Shown here piece by piece: positions 1 to 8,845 of a stretch of 64,000 nucleotides of DNA. The position numbers were made by a program, and so were the translations under genes. The notes below the pieces were generated by a model. That model searched no databases and had not been told where the DNA came from. It saw only the letters and a program-made list of their open reading frames with translations. This DNA comes from Arthrobacter sp. MSA 4-2 (GTDB taxonomy: Bacteria > Actinomycetota > Actinomycetes > Actinomycetales > Micrococcaceae): the NCBI RefSeq assembly GCF_016405885.1, contig NZ_JAEKGC010000012.1:62001-126000 (forward strand), read 5' to 3'. The number at the start of each line of letters is the position of its first letter. The first letter of the stretch is position 1.

Positions 1-483
1 CGGCCTGCCCGCGGCGGCGCTGGTCATGCGGGAGGCAGCCGAGGCGATGGCGCTGTCGTGGTTGAGCACCGAGAGCACGAGGGTCTCGAGGATGCACGCC
101 TCCGCGAAGGTCGACTCCACGATCAGGATGGGGGAGTTGGGGAAGTAGGCCTCGCCCTCGGCGTAGCCGAAGATGTCGCCGGTGAAGGAGAAGCCGGCGA
201 GCCAGTCCAGGGTCTTGTCATCGACGATTGAATTGTCGGAGAGGAACCCGAGCTGGTCGTCACCGAACCGGAACGCGGCGAGCGCTTCGAGGAGGCGCCC
301 GGTGCCGGCGGTGACGCCGTACCGCCGGCCGTCGGGCAGGCGGCGGGCGAAGGCCTCGAAGACCGAGCGGCGGTGGGCCGCCCCCGAGTGCAGGGCCGCC
401 TGCAGCATCGTGAGCTCGTACTGGTCGGTGAACAGAGCGGTGTTGGGCTGCCGGGGCGCCGGAGCGCTGCTGGGAGAAGTCAC
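1..483 (-). CDS. pncB: Nicotinate phosphoribosyltransferase, N-terminal part (runs off left edge)
   Basis: Reading leftward from a GTG at 483, the first 161 codons are open to the window edge. The product begins TSPSSAPAPRQPNTALFTDQ and continues with YELTMLQAAL and FEAFARRLPDGRRYGV, the substrate-binding N-terminal blocks of bacterial nicotinate phosphoribosyltransferases. A later FSFTGDIFGYAEGEAYFPN block also fits. The enzyme makes nicotinate mononucleotide from nicotinate and PRPP in cytosolic NAD salvage. It is divergent from clpS, the usual actinobacterial arrangement. The GTG start is chosen because the only upstream ATG in the region is followed by an early stop. The catalytic C-terminus lies outside the window. 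Confidence 0.9.
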   Translation of the reverse strand, partial: MTSPSSAPAPRQPNTALFTDQYELTMLQAALHSGAAHRRSVFEAFARRLPDGRRYGVTAGTGRLLEALAAFRFGDDQLGFLSDNSIVDDKTLDWLAGFSFTGDIFGYAEGEAYFPNSPILIVESTFAEACILETLVLSVLNHDSAIASAASRMTSAAAGRP

Positions 484-552
484 AGTCAAAACATTAGCCC
501 TGCGTTCGCTTTGTGAGTACCGGGGCCACCCGGGTCCGCGGCGCATCTTAGA

Positions 553-870
553 ATGAGGTACATGACACTTGGCACTGCGACCGATACCCGTGTGCGGGAC
601 GAGGCCTCGACCCGTTCCGAGGCCGGCCTTGACCAGCCCTGGGTCGTTGTGGTGTGGAACGACCCGGTGAACCTGATGACCTATGTCAGCTATGTCTTCC
701 AGACCTACTTCGGCTACAGCGAGTCAAAGGCGCGCAAGCTGATGCTCGAGGTCCACGAGCAGGGCAGGTCGGCGGTGGCCACCGGCAGCAGGGAAAAGGC
801 CGAGCGGGACACCGTCGCCATGCACTCCTTTGGACTGTGGGCCACCTTCGAAAAAGCCGGAAGCGAGTAG
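553..870 (+). CDS. clpS: ATP-dependent Clp protease adaptor ClpS
   Basis: 105 aa. After a variable 25-residue lead, [16 protein letters not shown] (about residues 30-45) matches the ClpS core strand and the NDPVN loop of the N-degron pocket; [13 protein letters not shown] and the AERD helix follow. ClpS hands substrates with destabilising N-termini to ClpAP/ClpCP in the cytosol. The start is uncertain: a second ATG lies 9 nt downstream (562, MTLGTATD), and both are close to the divergent pncB. The next gene (DUF2017) begins 6 nt after the stop, so the two are almost surely co-transcribed. Confidence 0.93.
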   Translation: MRYMTLGTATDTRVRDEASTRSEAGLDQPWVVVVWNDPVNLMTYVSYVFQTYFGYSESKARKLMLEVHEQGRSAVATGSREKAERDTVAMHSFGLWATFEKAGSE

Positions 871-876
871 GGCCCC

Positions 877-1443
877 ATGGCGAAACCCTTCAAGTCAACC
901 CGCCGCGGGATCACCGGGCATTTCGAGCCCGGTGAGGTGCGCCTGCTGGGCACCCTGTTCAGCGACATCATCACCATGCTCGAACCGGACACCGCCCCCA
1001 GCACCGATCCGCTGGCCGCGATGGTGGGCGTCGACGCCGAGGCGGCACGGCCCGAGGATTCGGCGCTGCAGCGGCTGCTGCCCGACGCGGTGCGGGACGA
1101 CGACGCCGAGGCCCTCGAGTTCCGCCGGCTCACCGAGCGCTCCCTGCGGGAGCAGAAGATCGGTGCGCTGCGCAGCAGCGCCCTGCTGATCGAAAACAAC
1201 CCGGTGACCCTGAACCCCGAGCAGGGGCGGCTGATGGCTCAGGCCTTCAACGACGTCCGGCTGGTGCTGGCGGACCGGCTTGGGATCGAAACGGACGAGG
1301 ACGCCGCCCGCCTCCACGGGATCGACGACTTCGCCGACGCCGAGGACGTCGAGGCGTACCTGGCGCTGGTGTACAACTTCCTGACCTGGCTCCAGGAGTC
1401 CCTGCTGCAGGCACTGCTCAGCAGCACACGCACCGCCCGGTAG
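877..1443 (+). CDS. DUF2017 family protein
   Basis: 188 aa soluble, acidic protein starting MAKPFKSTRRGITGHFEPGE and containing the VRLLGTLFSDIITML block near the N-terminus and NPVTLNPEQGRLMAQAFNDVRLVLADRLGI in the middle, typical of the actinobacterial DUF2017 family. The gene sits directly behind clpS, the position it holds across Actinobacteria, which suggests a link to Clp proteolysis, but no biochemical role can be read from the sequence. No membrane segment or signal peptide is seen. Confidence 0.85.
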   Translation: MAKPFKSTRRGITGHFEPGEVRLLGTLFSDIITMLEPDTAPSTDPLAAMVGVDAEAARPEDSALQRLLPDAVRDDDAEALEFRRLTERSLREQKIGALRSSALLIENNPVTLNPEQGRLMAQAFNDVRLVLADRLGIETDEDAARLHGIDDFADAEDVEAYLALVYNFLTWLQESLLQALLSSTRTAR

Positions 1444-1525
1444 CCGGGAGCTCCCGCGGGGTGTGATGGATCCCACGCGGAATCGGTTAGTGTCCGGGCC
1501 CGACACGCCCTATTCTCAGTAGATT

Positions 1526-2443
1526 ATGAGTTCAGAGCCTGCGGGAACACCGCTCTCGAGCAAGACCGGGGCGCCGATCGGTATTTTCGACTCCGGAGTC
1601 GGCGGCCTGACGGTCGCCCGCGCCGTCATCGACCAGCTGCCGAATGAATCGATCCTCTACGTGGGCGACACGGCCAACGGCCCGTACGGGCCGCTGCCGA
1701 TCGCCAAGGTTCGCGCCCACGCGCTCGCCGTCATGGACGAGCTCGTCGACTCGGGCGTGAAGCTGCTCGTCATCGCCTGCAACTCGGCCTCCGCCGCGGT
1801 GCTCCGCGACGCCCGGGAACGCTACACGGCGCGGTACGGCATCCCCGTGATCGAGGTAATCCAGCCCGCGGTCCGGCGCGCGGTGGCCGCCACCCGCAGC
1901 GGGGACATCGGCGTCATCGGAACCGCGGCCACCATCGGCTCGCGTGCCTACGAGGACACCTTCGCCGCCGCCCCGCACCTGCGGATCACCTCGGCCGCGT
2001 GCCCGGAGTTTGTTGAGTACGTCGAGGCCGGCGTCACCGCCGGGCCCGGGCTGCTCTCGGCCGCGAAGCGCTACCTTGAGCCGCTGAAGCGTGCCGGCGT
2101 GGACACCGTGGTGCTTGGCTGCACCCACTACCCGCTGCTGACCGGGGTCATCTCATTCGTCATGGGGGACAGCGTCAGCCTGGTCTCCAGCGCCGAGGAG
2201 ACCGCCAAGGACGTCTACCGCGCCCTCGTCTCCCACGACCTGCTCAGCAGCGGAACCGGTCCGGCGGTCCACCGCTTCCTTGCCACCGGTGACGCCGAGA
2301 GCTTCGAGGTCCTCGCCCGGCGCTTCCTCGGTCCCGAGGTGCTCAGCGTCCAGCACGTCGACCACGTCGCCGCGCAGTACCCGACGGGAAGCCTGGCGAG
2401 GATCACCCCGGACATGATCACGGCCTCCGGTGGCCCGCGATGA
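1526..2443 (+). CDS. murI: Glutamate racemase
   Basis: 305 aa. [15 protein letters not shown] (residues 18-32) is the racemase signature; the two catalytic cysteines are in [10 protein letters not shown] (about 85) and LGCTHYPLL (about 198). It interconverts L- and D-glutamate and supplies D-Glu for peptidoglycan precursors in the cytosol. Length is slightly above the usual 260-285 aa because of an N-terminal extension of about 15 residues. Its stop overlaps the next ATG by 4 nt (ATGA), and it opens a conserved run murI-MBL-rph-rdgB that matches the mycobacterial order Rv1338-Rv1341. Confidence 0.95.
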   Translation: MSSEPAGTPLSSKTGAPIGIFDSGVGGLTVARAVIDQLPNESILYVGDTANGPYGPLPIAKVRAHALAVMDELVDSGVKLLVIACNSASAAVLRDARERYTARYGIPVIEVIQPAVRRAVAATRSGDIGVIGTAATIGSRAYEDTFAAAPHLRITSAACPEFVEYVEAGVTAGPGLLSAAKRYLEPLKRAGVDTVVLGCTHYPLLTGVISFVMGDSVSLVSSAEETAKDVYRALVSHDLLSSGTGPAVHRFLATGDAESFEVLARRFLGPEVLSVQHVDHVAAQYPTGSLARITPDMITASGGPR

Positions 2444-3237
2444 AGCTGACGATCGTGGGCTGCAGCGGCTCCTTTCCCGGCCCGCAGTCGCCCGCGTCGT
2501 GCTACCTGATCACCGCCGAGTCCGAGGGCCGGATCTGGCGGATCCTGCTTGACCTCGGCAACGGCTCCCTCGGGGCCCTGCAGCGGTACATGGACCTGCG
2601 GCAGATTGACGCGGTCTTCCTGAGCCACCTCCACCCCGACCACTGCATGGACCTGTGCGGGCTCCACGTCGCCGTCCACTGGGACCCCGCCGGCTGGGGT
2701 CGGGAGCGGATCCCCGTCTGGGGTCCGGCGGCGACGGCCGACCGCATGGCGACCGCGTACGGCCTGGCCCTGAACCCGGGCATGCACGAGGACTTCGAGT
2801 TCCACTCCTGGCAGGACCGCACCGCGGTCCGGCTCGGGCCCTTCAGCATCACCCCCTTTGCGGTGCTGCACCCCGCCGAGGAGGCCTACGCCCTGCGCAT
2901 CGAGGTCACCGAGCCGAACGCGGACGGGGTGCCCGAAACCCGCGTGCTGACCTATTCCGGCGACACAGACTCGTGCGAGGGCCTGATCGAGGCAGCGGCA
3001 GAGGCCGATCTCTTCCTGTGTGAGGCTGCGTTCCAGGAGGGGCGCGACGACGGGATCAGCGGGGTCCACCTGACCGGACTGCGTGCCGGGGAAATGGCGG
3101 AGGCCGCGGCCGCCAAGCGCCTGCTGCTGACCCACCTGCCGGTGTGGAACGACGCCAATGTCTCGATCGGGGAGGCGCGCTCGCGCTACAGCGGGCAGCT
3201 CGCCGTCGCCGTGGCCGGGGTGTCCTACACCGTCTGA
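2440..3237 (+). CDS. MBL-fold metallohydrolase, Rv1339-like (possible cyclic-nucleotide phosphodiesterase)
   Basis: 265 aa metallo-beta-lactamase fold protein. The metal motif HLHPDH is at about residues 62-67, and [10 protein letters not shown] and LLLTHLP supply later metal ligands. It overlaps murI by 4 nt. Gene order (murI, this gene, rph, rdgB) is that of M. tuberculosis Rv1339, described as an atypical class II cAMP phosphodiesterase; RNase Z-like proteins share the fold. The phosphodiesterase assignment is inference from family and synteny. No signal peptide is seen. A 9-bp inverted repeat follows the stop. Confidence 0.8.
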   Translation: MKLTIVGCSGSFPGPQSPASCYLITAESEGRIWRILLDLGNGSLGALQRYMDLRQIDAVFLSHLHPDHCMDLCGLHVAVHWDPAGWGRERIPVWGPAATADRMATAYGLALNPGMHEDFEFHSWQDRTAVRLGPFSITPFAVLHPAEEAYALRIEVTEPNADGVPETRVLTYSGDTDSCEGLIEAAAEADLFLCEAAFQEGRDDGISGVHLTGLRAGEMAEAAAAKRLLLTHLPVWNDANVSIGEARSRYSGQLAVAVAGVSYTV

Positions 3238-3311
3238 CCGGCTGCCCTTTCCACCGGCCGGAGCACCGGTCTCCGCCACAACCGCGGCGGGGCCTGTACC
3301 CTATGCGGAAG

Positions 3312-3334
3312 TACCGGTCCCGAGCGGACCGGTA
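3312..3334 (+). other. Inverted repeat between MBL gene and sortase
   Basis: Arms TACCGGTCC and GGACCGGTA are perfectly complementary around a 5-nt loop. It lies 75 nt after the MBL stop and 26 nt before the sortase start. With no T-run it is either a weak terminator or a leader hairpin of the sortase mRNA. Confidence 0.5.
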
Positions 3335-3359
3335 GGTCTCTCCGATTGAAAGGCTCAGC

Positions 3360-4115
3360 ATGGCACCCTCGGCGCACCCCGACGAGCCCCCGGTCCCCGC
3401 GGAGCCGCCCCGGTCCGGGCACCCGCAGCAGGACAGGTCCCGGCGCCGGCGCATTCTCGTTGCGCTCCTGGGCTCGGCCGCGGCGCTCGTGCTCGTCCTG
3501 CTGGTGCTTCTTCCCCAGCTGCAGCAGGGATCGTCGGCGGCCGGTGATGACCGCCCCACCTCAACGCCCTCTCCGGCGCCCTCGGTAACCACCGCCCCTG
3601 CCTCTCCCAGCGCGTCGCCCGCCGTGCCCCCCAAGGCGCCACCGAAGACACCCGCCGGACCGGCCGCCGCCGCTCCCACCCACATCAAGGTGGAGGCCGC
3701 CGGCATCGACGTCGCGGTGCTCCCGCTGCAGCCCACCGCCGCCGAAGTGGCGAGCCAGTCGATCGTGCCGCCGTTCACCGACGACGGCTACTGGCTTTCC
3801 TCCTATGGCACCCCGGGCGCCGGCTCGATCAACACGACCTACATCACCGGCCACAGCTGGGAGGGCAGGGAGGCACCCTTCGACCGGTTCAGCACCCACA
3901 CCGAAGTCGGTGACACCGTGACTGTCACGACGAAGACGGGCACCCTGCGCTACACCGTCGACTCGATCACCACCCATGACAAAGACACCTTGAAGACCAG
4001 CGACATCTGGAACATCATCCCGAACCGCCTCGTCATCATCAGCTGCTACACCGAGGACCCCTGGGGCAAGAACGTCGTGGTGACCGCCTCACCGGTTCCA
4101 CCGGCCGCGGGCTGA
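3360..4115 (+). CDS. Class F sortase (membrane-anchored transpeptidase-like)
   Basis: 251 aa. An arginine-rich stretch precedes one membrane anchor (about residues 30-48, RILVALLGSAAALVLVLLVL), followed by a Ser/Thr/Pro/Ala-rich linker of about 60 residues and an extracytoplasmic sortase domain. The catalytic His is in YITGHSW (about 165) and the Cys in VIISCY (about 229). Sortases attach or process surface proteins at the cell wall. The segment after the Cys (TEDPWGKNVVV) has no Arg where class E/F sortases usually show one. No LPXTG substrate is encoded nearby. It has its own spacing from both neighbours, so it is probably a separate unit. Confidence 0.8.
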   Translation: MAPSAHPDEPPVPAEPPRSGHPQQDRSRRRRILVALLGSAAALVLVLLVLLPQLQQGSSAAGDDRPTSTPSPAPSVTTAPASPSASPAVPPKAPPKTPAGPAAAAPTHIKVEAAGIDVAVLPLQPTAAEVASQSIVPPFTDDGYWLSSYGTPGAGSINTTYITGHSWEGREAPFDRFSTHTEVGDTVTVTTKTGTLRYTVDSITTHDKDTLKTSDIWNIIPNRLVIISCYTEDPWGKNVVVTASPVPPAAG

Positions 4116-4207
4116 CCGGCCGTCCGCCCAGCCCAGGACCGCCCCGGCCCGCCCCGCGGCCGGACCGCGCCACCGGGGCGGGCATGCCGCCGGTTTAGAC
4201 TGGCTCC

Positions 4208-5026
4208 ATGAGCCCAGCCGATCCGCACCCCGCCACGTCCACCGCCGCAACGGCCAGCCCCGACGGCGTTAGCCCCGCTCTGCCGACAGTGCGGCGGGCC
4301 GACGGCCGCACCCCGGACCAGCTGCGGAACATCAGCATCACCCGGGGCTGGTCGAACCAGGCCGAGGGCTCGGCGCTGATCGAGTTTGGCAACACCCGCG
4401 TGCTGTGCACGGCTTCGCTGACCAGCGGAGTCCCACGCTGGCTCAAGGGGGAGGGGAAGGGCTGGGTCACGGCCGAGTACGCCATGCTGCCCCGGGCCAC
4501 CAACACCCGCTCCGACCGCGAATCGGTCAAGGGGAAAATCGGCGGTCGCACCCACGAAATCTCCCGCCTCATCGGCCGGTCGCTGCGCTCGATCATCGAC
4601 ACCAAGGCGCTCGGGGAGAACACCATCGTGCTCGACTGCGACGTGCTCCAGGCCGACGGCGGCACCCGCACCGCGGCGATCACCGGCGCCTACGTGGCGC
4701 TTGCCGACGCCATCCGGTACGCGAAGGACAAGAAGCTGATCCCGGCCGGTGCCAAGCCGCTGATCGACACGGTCGCCGCCGTCAGCGTCGGCATCATCGA
4801 CGGCGTCCCCATGCTCGACCTTCCCTACGTCGAGGACGTGCGCGCCGAGACCGACATGAACGTCGTGGTCACCGGCTCCGGAAAGTTCGTCGAGGTCCAG
4901 GGCACCGCCGAGGGTGCGCCCTTCGACCGGGCCGAACTCGACGCGCTGCTCGACCTCGCCCTGCTGGGCACGGCCCAGCTCGCGCAGATCCAGCTCGACA
5001 CCCTCAAGGAAGCAGCCGGTGCCTGA
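4208..5026 (+). CDS. rph: Ribonuclease PH
   Basis: 272 aa. [19 protein letters not shown] marks the RNase PH N-terminus after a 28-residue extension; later blocks are [25 protein letters not shown] and [20 protein letters not shown] (phosphate-dependent exonuclease core). It trims tRNA 3' ends using phosphate in the cytosol. The upstream ATG at 4208 is kept although a start nearer the conserved block is possible. Its last 8 nt overlap rdgB, consistent with translational coupling. Confidence 0.95.
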   Translation: MSPADPHPATSTAATASPDGVSPALPTVRRADGRTPDQLRNISITRGWSNQAEGSALIEFGNTRVLCTASLTSGVPRWLKGEGKGWVTAEYAMLPRATNTRSDRESVKGKIGGRTHEISRLIGRSLRSIIDTKALGENTIVLDCDVLQADGGTRTAAITGAYVALADAIRYAKDKKLIPAGAKPLIDTVAAVSVGIIDGVPMLDLPYVEDVRAETDMNVVVTGSGKFVEVQGTAEGAPFDRAELDALLDLALLGTAQLAQIQLDTLKEAAGA

Positions 5027-5666
5027 GCAGGTGCACCGGCTGGTGCTCGCCACGCGCAACCCGGGCAAGCTCCGCGAACTCCGCGAGCTGCTGCGCGGAC
5101 AGGTTCCCGGGCTCGACGTCGACACCCAGGTCGTTGACGCCGAAACCGCGGGCGCGGCCGACGTCGTCGAAAGCGGGGTGACCTTCGAGGAGAACGCCGT
5201 GCTCAAGGCGCGCCAGACCGCCGCGGCCACGGGGCTGGTGGCCGTGGCCGACGACTCCGGTCTCGCCGTCGACGTCCTGGGCGGCGCCCCCGGGATCTTT
5301 TCCGCCCGCTGGTCCGGCCGCCACGGCGACGACGCCGCGAACCTCGACCTCCTGCTCGCCCAGCTCGCGGATATCGGCCCGGAGCACCGCGGCGCTGCCT
5401 TCCACTGCGCCGCAGCGCTCGCCGTGCCCGGCGGTGCCGTGCACGTGGAACTGGGCGAACTGCGCGGCACGCTGCTGACCGGGCCGCGGGGCACCGGCGG
5501 ATTCGGCTACGACCCGGTGCTCGTCCCCGAAGGGCTCGACCGGACCTGTGCCGAGCTCGCCCCCGAAGAGAAGAACCGCATCAGCCACCGCGGCCTTGCC
5601 TTCCGGGCGCTGCTGCCGCACCTGATCCGGGCGCTCGACGGCGGCCGGGACGGTGTCCGGTCCTGA
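5019..5666 (+). CDS. rdgB: XTP/dITP diphosphatase (RdgB/HAM1 family)
   Basis: 215 aa from a GTG at 5019 preceded by AAGGA at 5006. [20 protein letters not shown] starts the family domain; [20 protein letters not shown] and [12 protein letters not shown] complete the substrate pocket. It hydrolyses non-canonical purine nucleoside triphosphates to the monophosphate plus PPi, keeping dITP/XTP out of DNA. The GTG is chosen over an in-frame ATG 105 nt upstream, which would put low-conservation residues inside rph. It overlaps rph by 8 nt. Confidence 0.94.
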   Translation: MPEQVHRLVLATRNPGKLRELRELLRGQVPGLDVDTQVVDAETAGAADVVESGVTFEENAVLKARQTAAATGLVAVADDSGLAVDVLGGAPGIFSARWSGRHGDDAANLDLLLAQLADIGPEHRGAAFHCAAALAVPGGAVHVELGELRGTLLTGPRGTGGFGYDPVLVPEGLDRTCAELAPEEKNRISHRGLAFRALLPHLIRALDGGRDGVRS

Positions 5667-5711
5667 CCGTGTTTGGCGGCAGGCGCCGGACATAGGGCAG
5701 ACTTGAGGGCG

Positions 5712-6383
5712 ATGACTATTTTTCTGCAGCAGGGCCTGACCACCGAGTCCGACGGATCCGCACTGGGCGGGGTTGCCGAGTGGGCGGTGAACGTGATGGA
5801 GACGATCGGTGCTCCCGGAGCCGGCCTCGCGATCGCCCTGGAGAACCTCTTCCCCCCGCTGCCGAGCGAGGTCATTCTTCCCCTCGCCGGATTCACGGCG
5901 AGCCGCGGCAACTTCACGCTGTTCGAAGCGATCTTCTGGACCACCCTCGGCTCGGTGGTGGGCGCCTACGCGCTTTACGCGCTCGGCGCGGGGCTGGGCC
6001 GCCGGCGCATGCGTGCGATCGTGGCCCGGGTTCCCCTCGTGGACCTTGAGGACATAGACAGGGTGGAGGCATGGTTTGCCCGTTACGGCTACCGCGCCGT
6101 CTTCTTCGGCAGGATGATCCCGCTCTTCCGCAGCCTGATTTCCATTCCGGCGGGGATCGAAAGGATGCCGCAGGGGAAGTTCCTGCTCCTGACCGCCGCC
6201 GGCAGCCTCATCTGGAACCTCATCTTCGTCCTGGCCGGGTTCTACCTGGGGGAGAGCTGGCACCTCGTGGAGCGGTACGCCGACACGTTCCAGAAAATCG
6301 TGATCGCCGCGGTGGGCCTCAGCGTCGCCTACTTCATCATCAGCAGGATCCTCAAGCGCCGCCGGGCCCCCGAAGCGCGATGA
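5712..6383 (+). CDS. DedA family membrane protein
   Basis: 223 aa from the ATG at 5712 (GAGGG upstream); a TTG 39 nt earlier is in frame but less likely. ENLFPPLPSEVILPLAGF is the DedA re-entrant motif with its acidic residue; FGRMIPLFRSLISIPAGIERMP carries the conserved Arg/Pro region. Several hydrophobic segments follow, ending in a basic tail. Members of this SNARE-associated/VTT family act in membrane-lipid (undecaprenyl-phosphate or phospholipid) translocation and proton homeostasis. The stop overlaps (ATGA) the first unit of a 17-bp tandem repeat leading to the GNAT gene. Confidence 0.9.
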   Translation: MTIFLQQGLTTESDGSALGGVAEWAVNVMETIGAPGAGLAIALENLFPPLPSEVILPLAGFTASRGNFTLFEAIFWTTLGSVVGAYALYALGAGLGRRRMRAIVARVPLVDLEDIDRVEAWFARYGYRAVFFGRMIPLFRSLISIPAGIERMPQGKFLLLTAAGSLIWNLIFVLAGFYLGESWHLVERYADTFQKIVIAAVGLSVAYFIISRILKRRRAPEAR

Positions 6384-6460
6384 CCGGGACCGTGCGATGA
6401 CAGGGACCGTGCGATGACGGGGACCGTGCGATGACGGGGACCGTGCGATGACGGGGACCG
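6380..6460 (+). repeat. 17-bp tandem repeat, four units plus a partial fifth, each holding a six-codon mini-ORF
   Basis: The unit ATGACGGGGACCGTGCG occurs four times (starts 6380, 6397, 6414, 6431; units 1 and 2 differ by one base each). The first 13 nt of a fifth copy begin the GNAT gene at 6448. Because 17 is not a multiple of 3, each ATG opens a frame that stops in the next unit: ATG ACN GGG ACC GTG CGA TGA, encoding MTGTVR four times, each overlapping the next by ATGA. The dedA stop overlaps the first unit the same way. Every unit also places a G-run about 8 nt before the next ATG. Confidence 0.9.
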
Positions 6461-7113
6461 CCGGCACGCGTCTGGCTGAGTTCTGGCCGCTCTTCGGGCT
6501 GTCGATCAGCACCCCCCGGCTCGTCCTCACCCCGGTGCGCGACGACCAGCTGCCCGGCCTCGTTGACGCGATCCTCGCAGGCATCCACGATCCCTCGGTC
6601 ATGCCCTTCAGCCCAGCCTGGACCGACGCGCCCCGGGACACCCTCATCCGCGAAAGCCTGAAATACCACTGGGGCCTGCGGGCCGCGGTGTCGCCGGAGA
6701 GCTGGACCATCAGCTTCGCGGTCCAGCACGAAGGACGCATCATCGGCGTCCAGGACCTCTCGGCGCGCAGCTTCGCGCTGCTGCGCCGGGTCAGCACCGG
6801 CTCCTGGTTGACGCTGGACGCGCAGGGCAGGGGTCTGGGTAAGGAAATGCGCTCCGCCGTCCTCTCCTTCGCCTTCGACCACCTTGGAGCGCACTCGGCC
6901 GTCTCCGATGCCGCTGTCTGGAACGCGGCCTCGCTCGGGGTGTCGGCGGCGCTCGGGTACCAGCCCAACGGCACCACCCTCACCGAGGCGCGCCCGGGCG
7001 AGGTGCGCGAACAGCAGCTGCTGCTCCTGACACGGGAGGATTTCCGCCGCCCTGAGTGGACGGCCGCCGTCGAAGGCGTCGACGCCGTCCGGCCTATACT
7101 GGCAGGCGCCTGA
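6448..7113 (+). CDS. GNAT family N-acetyltransferase
   Basis: 221 aa. ISTPRLVLTPVRDDQLPGLV (N-terminal part) and LDAQGRGLGKEMRSAVLSFA (acetyl-CoA pyrophosphate loop, Q-G-R-G-L-G) followed by AVWNAASLGVSAALGYQPNG identify a RimJ/L-type GNAT. It should transfer an acetyl group from acetyl-CoA to an amine of an unknown substrate. The start at 6448 is the fifth ATG of the 17-bp repeat; upstream repeat ATGs in the same frame hit a stop. Its 3' end overlaps the convergent HAD gene by 20 nt. Confidence 0.87.
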   Translation: MTGTAGTRLAEFWPLFGLSISTPRLVLTPVRDDQLPGLVDAILAGIHDPSVMPFSPAWTDAPRDTLIRESLKYHWGLRAAVSPESWTISFAVQHEGRIIGVQDLSARSFALLRRVSTGSWLTLDAQGRGLGKEMRSAVLSFAFDHLGAHSAVSDAAVWNAASLGVSAALGYQPNGTTLTEARPGEVREQQLLLLTREDFRRPEWTAAVEGVDAVRPILAGA

Positions 7114-7708
7114 GCTCGCGTGAAAGATCGGTCTCCCGCAGGTGCAGCCGGGCGTCGATCCCGAGACCGCGTGCGGCCGCGATGTTCGCCGCCGAATCGT
7201 CGATGAACAGCACCCGGCCGGGCTCGGCGCCCAGTTCGGCGAGGACGTGGGAGAAGATGGCGCCGTCCGGCTTGATCAGGCGCAGCGACGAGCTGAAGAA
7301 CAGCTTTTCGAAGTGTCGAGTCCACGGGGCTCCGGCGAAGTGCCCCACCATCGGGGCAGGCATGTTCGAAAGCAGCGCCAGGCGTGCGCCGGAGCCGGAC
7401 AGTTCATCGAGAACGTCGAGGGTTTCAAGGTTGTAGTGCGACCACTGGTTGGCATCGAGGACATCGAGCCATGAGGCGCGGGCGTCGCTGACTGCGTGTC
7501 CGGTCACCCGCGACCAGTACAGCACCGGGGTCAGGTCTCCGGCGTCGTAGCCGTCGCGGTGCTGCCAGTAGGCGGACGAGCGCTCCCGCAGCCCCGGAAC
7601 GCCGGCCTCCTCCTCGAGCCGGTCCCAGTCCTCGTCCGTGGGCTCGGTGGAGATCACCATTCCGTAATCGAAGAGATACCACTGCGGGGGAGAAAAAAAT
7701 CCGGGCAT
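7094..7708 (-). CDS. HAD family hydrolase (HAD-IA like)
   Basis: 204 aa. Motif I is YLFDYGMVI (nucleophile Asp near residue 14; the usual second Asp is Gly, as in YihX-like members). Motif II is LALLSNMP, motif III has LRLIKPDGAIF, and motif IV is VLFIDDSAANIAAA. It is likely a small-molecule phosphatase in the cytosol; the substrate is not deducible. It is convergent with GNAT and divergent from the exonuclease gene. The start codon has only a weak Shine-Dalgarno sequence. Confidence 0.85.
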   Translation of the reverse strand: MPGFFSPPQWYLFDYGMVISTEPTDEDWDRLEEEAGVPGLRERSSAYWQHRDGYDAGDLTPVLYWSRVTGHAVSDARASWLDVLDANQWSHYNLETLDVLDELSGSGARLALLSNMPAPMVGHFAGAPWTRHFEKLFFSSSLRLIKPDGAIFSHVLAELGAEPGRVLFIDDSAANIAAARGLGIDARLHLRETDLSRELRRLPV

Positions 7709-7802
7709 GGTTCAGCCTACGACCCCCCGGCGGTTCCCGGCACGCCACCGGGGTTAACGTTGGATGAACGGTTTCGCCATCCGACACAGGTAGCCTTGAA
7801 CG

Positions 7803-8792
7803 GTGGGAATTGAGTTCACGGCGATCGACTTTGAAACAGCTAACGGGTTTCGGGGCTCGCCCTGCGCAGTGGGACTCACGAAGGTCCGGGACGGACGAGT
7901 CGTTGACGAGGCCTCCTGGCTGATGCGTCCACCCGCCGGCCACGACTACTTCGATTCCCGCAATACCGCCATCCACGGCATCACGGCCGACCAGGTGGCC
8001 ACCGCGCCCCGGTTCGGCGAGCTGTTCCCCGAGATCGGCGGCTTCATCGGCGGGGATATCCTGGTGGCCCACAACGCAGCCTTCGACCTCGGGGTGATCC
8101 GCTCGGCGCTCGAAGTGTCGGAGCTCTCAGGGCCCGGCTGGGACTATGCGTGCACCGTGATGCTCTCGCGCCGCAGCTACTCCCTGGCCTCCTACTCCCT
8201 TCCGTTCGTTGCCGAGGCCGCGGGAGTCCCGCTGGTGAACCACCACGACGCCGTTGAGGACGCGCGGGCCTGCGCGGGCATCCTCGTCGACATCGCCCGG
8301 CGCAGCGGCGCGTCGACGGTTGAGGAGCTGATGGCCGTCCAGCGGCTCCCGCTTTCGCGCGCCGAGCCCTATGAGCCCGGTGTCGACGAACTGTCCAAGG
8401 CCACCCGGACAGCGCTGGAGCGCGGCGCTGCGGCAGGGTGGGCCGGGTGGCCGGAGGAGGGCGACAACCCGCCGCCCAACCCGGCCGCCGACGCGAACCA
8501 CCCCCTCTACGGGCAGACCGTCGTCTTTACCGGCGACCTTGGCATGCCCCGCCCGCAGGCGAAGGAACGGGCGGCACGGGTGGGGGCGCAGCCGGCCAGC
8601 GCGGTCACCCGCCGCACCACGGTGCTGGTGGTCGGCGACGGGTTCGTGGCCTCCGACCTGCGCAACGGCCGCGTCACGGGCAAGGCCCGCCGGGTGCTCG
8701 AACTACACGAGCGTGGACAGCAGATCGAGGTGCTCTCGGAGGCGGAGTTCCTGCAGATGATCGGCGGCCTCTGGCCCGTCGGCAGCCAGTAG
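7803..8792 (+). CDS. DEDDh 3'-5' exonuclease with C-terminal BRCT domain (DnaQ-like)
   Basis: 329 aa from a GTG. EFTAIDFETAN (Exo I, DxE), LVAHNAAFDLGVI (Exo II) and HHDAVEDARACAGI (Exo III with H-x4-D) give a complete DEDDh exonuclease in the first 180 residues. A linker leads to a BRCT domain at about 235-325 (LYGQTVVFTGDLGMPRPQAKERAARVGAQ). This is the actinobacterial epsilon-like exonuclease/BRCT architecture, probably in DNA repair or editing rather than the replicative epsilon. It stands alone between two oppositely oriented genes. Confidence 0.9.
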   Translation: MGIEFTAIDFETANGFRGSPCAVGLTKVRDGRVVDEASWLMRPPAGHDYFDSRNTAIHGITADQVATAPRFGELFPEIGGFIGGDILVAHNAAFDLGVIRSALEVSELSGPGWDYACTVMLSRRSYSLASYSLPFVAEAAGVPLVNHHDAVEDARACAGILVDIARRSGASTVEELMAVQRLPLSRAEPYEPGVDELSKATRTALERGAAAGWAGWPEEGDNPPPNPAADANHPLYGQTVVFTGDLGMPRPQAKERAARVGAQPASAVTRRTTVLVVGDGFVASDLRNGRVTGKARRVLELHERGQQIEVLSEAEFLQMIGGLWPVGSQ

Positions 8793-8845
8793 GCCCCGCC
8801 GCAGGTCCCACGCGGCCGGCTCCCGCCACCGCGGGCCAGGTCCGG

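Noticed and set aside
5004-7325. Open frame of about 770 codons on the minus strand
   Set aside because: Antisense to rdgB, dedA and gnat; no conserved motif. Its repeated HRTVPVIAR residues only mirror the 17-bp repeat.
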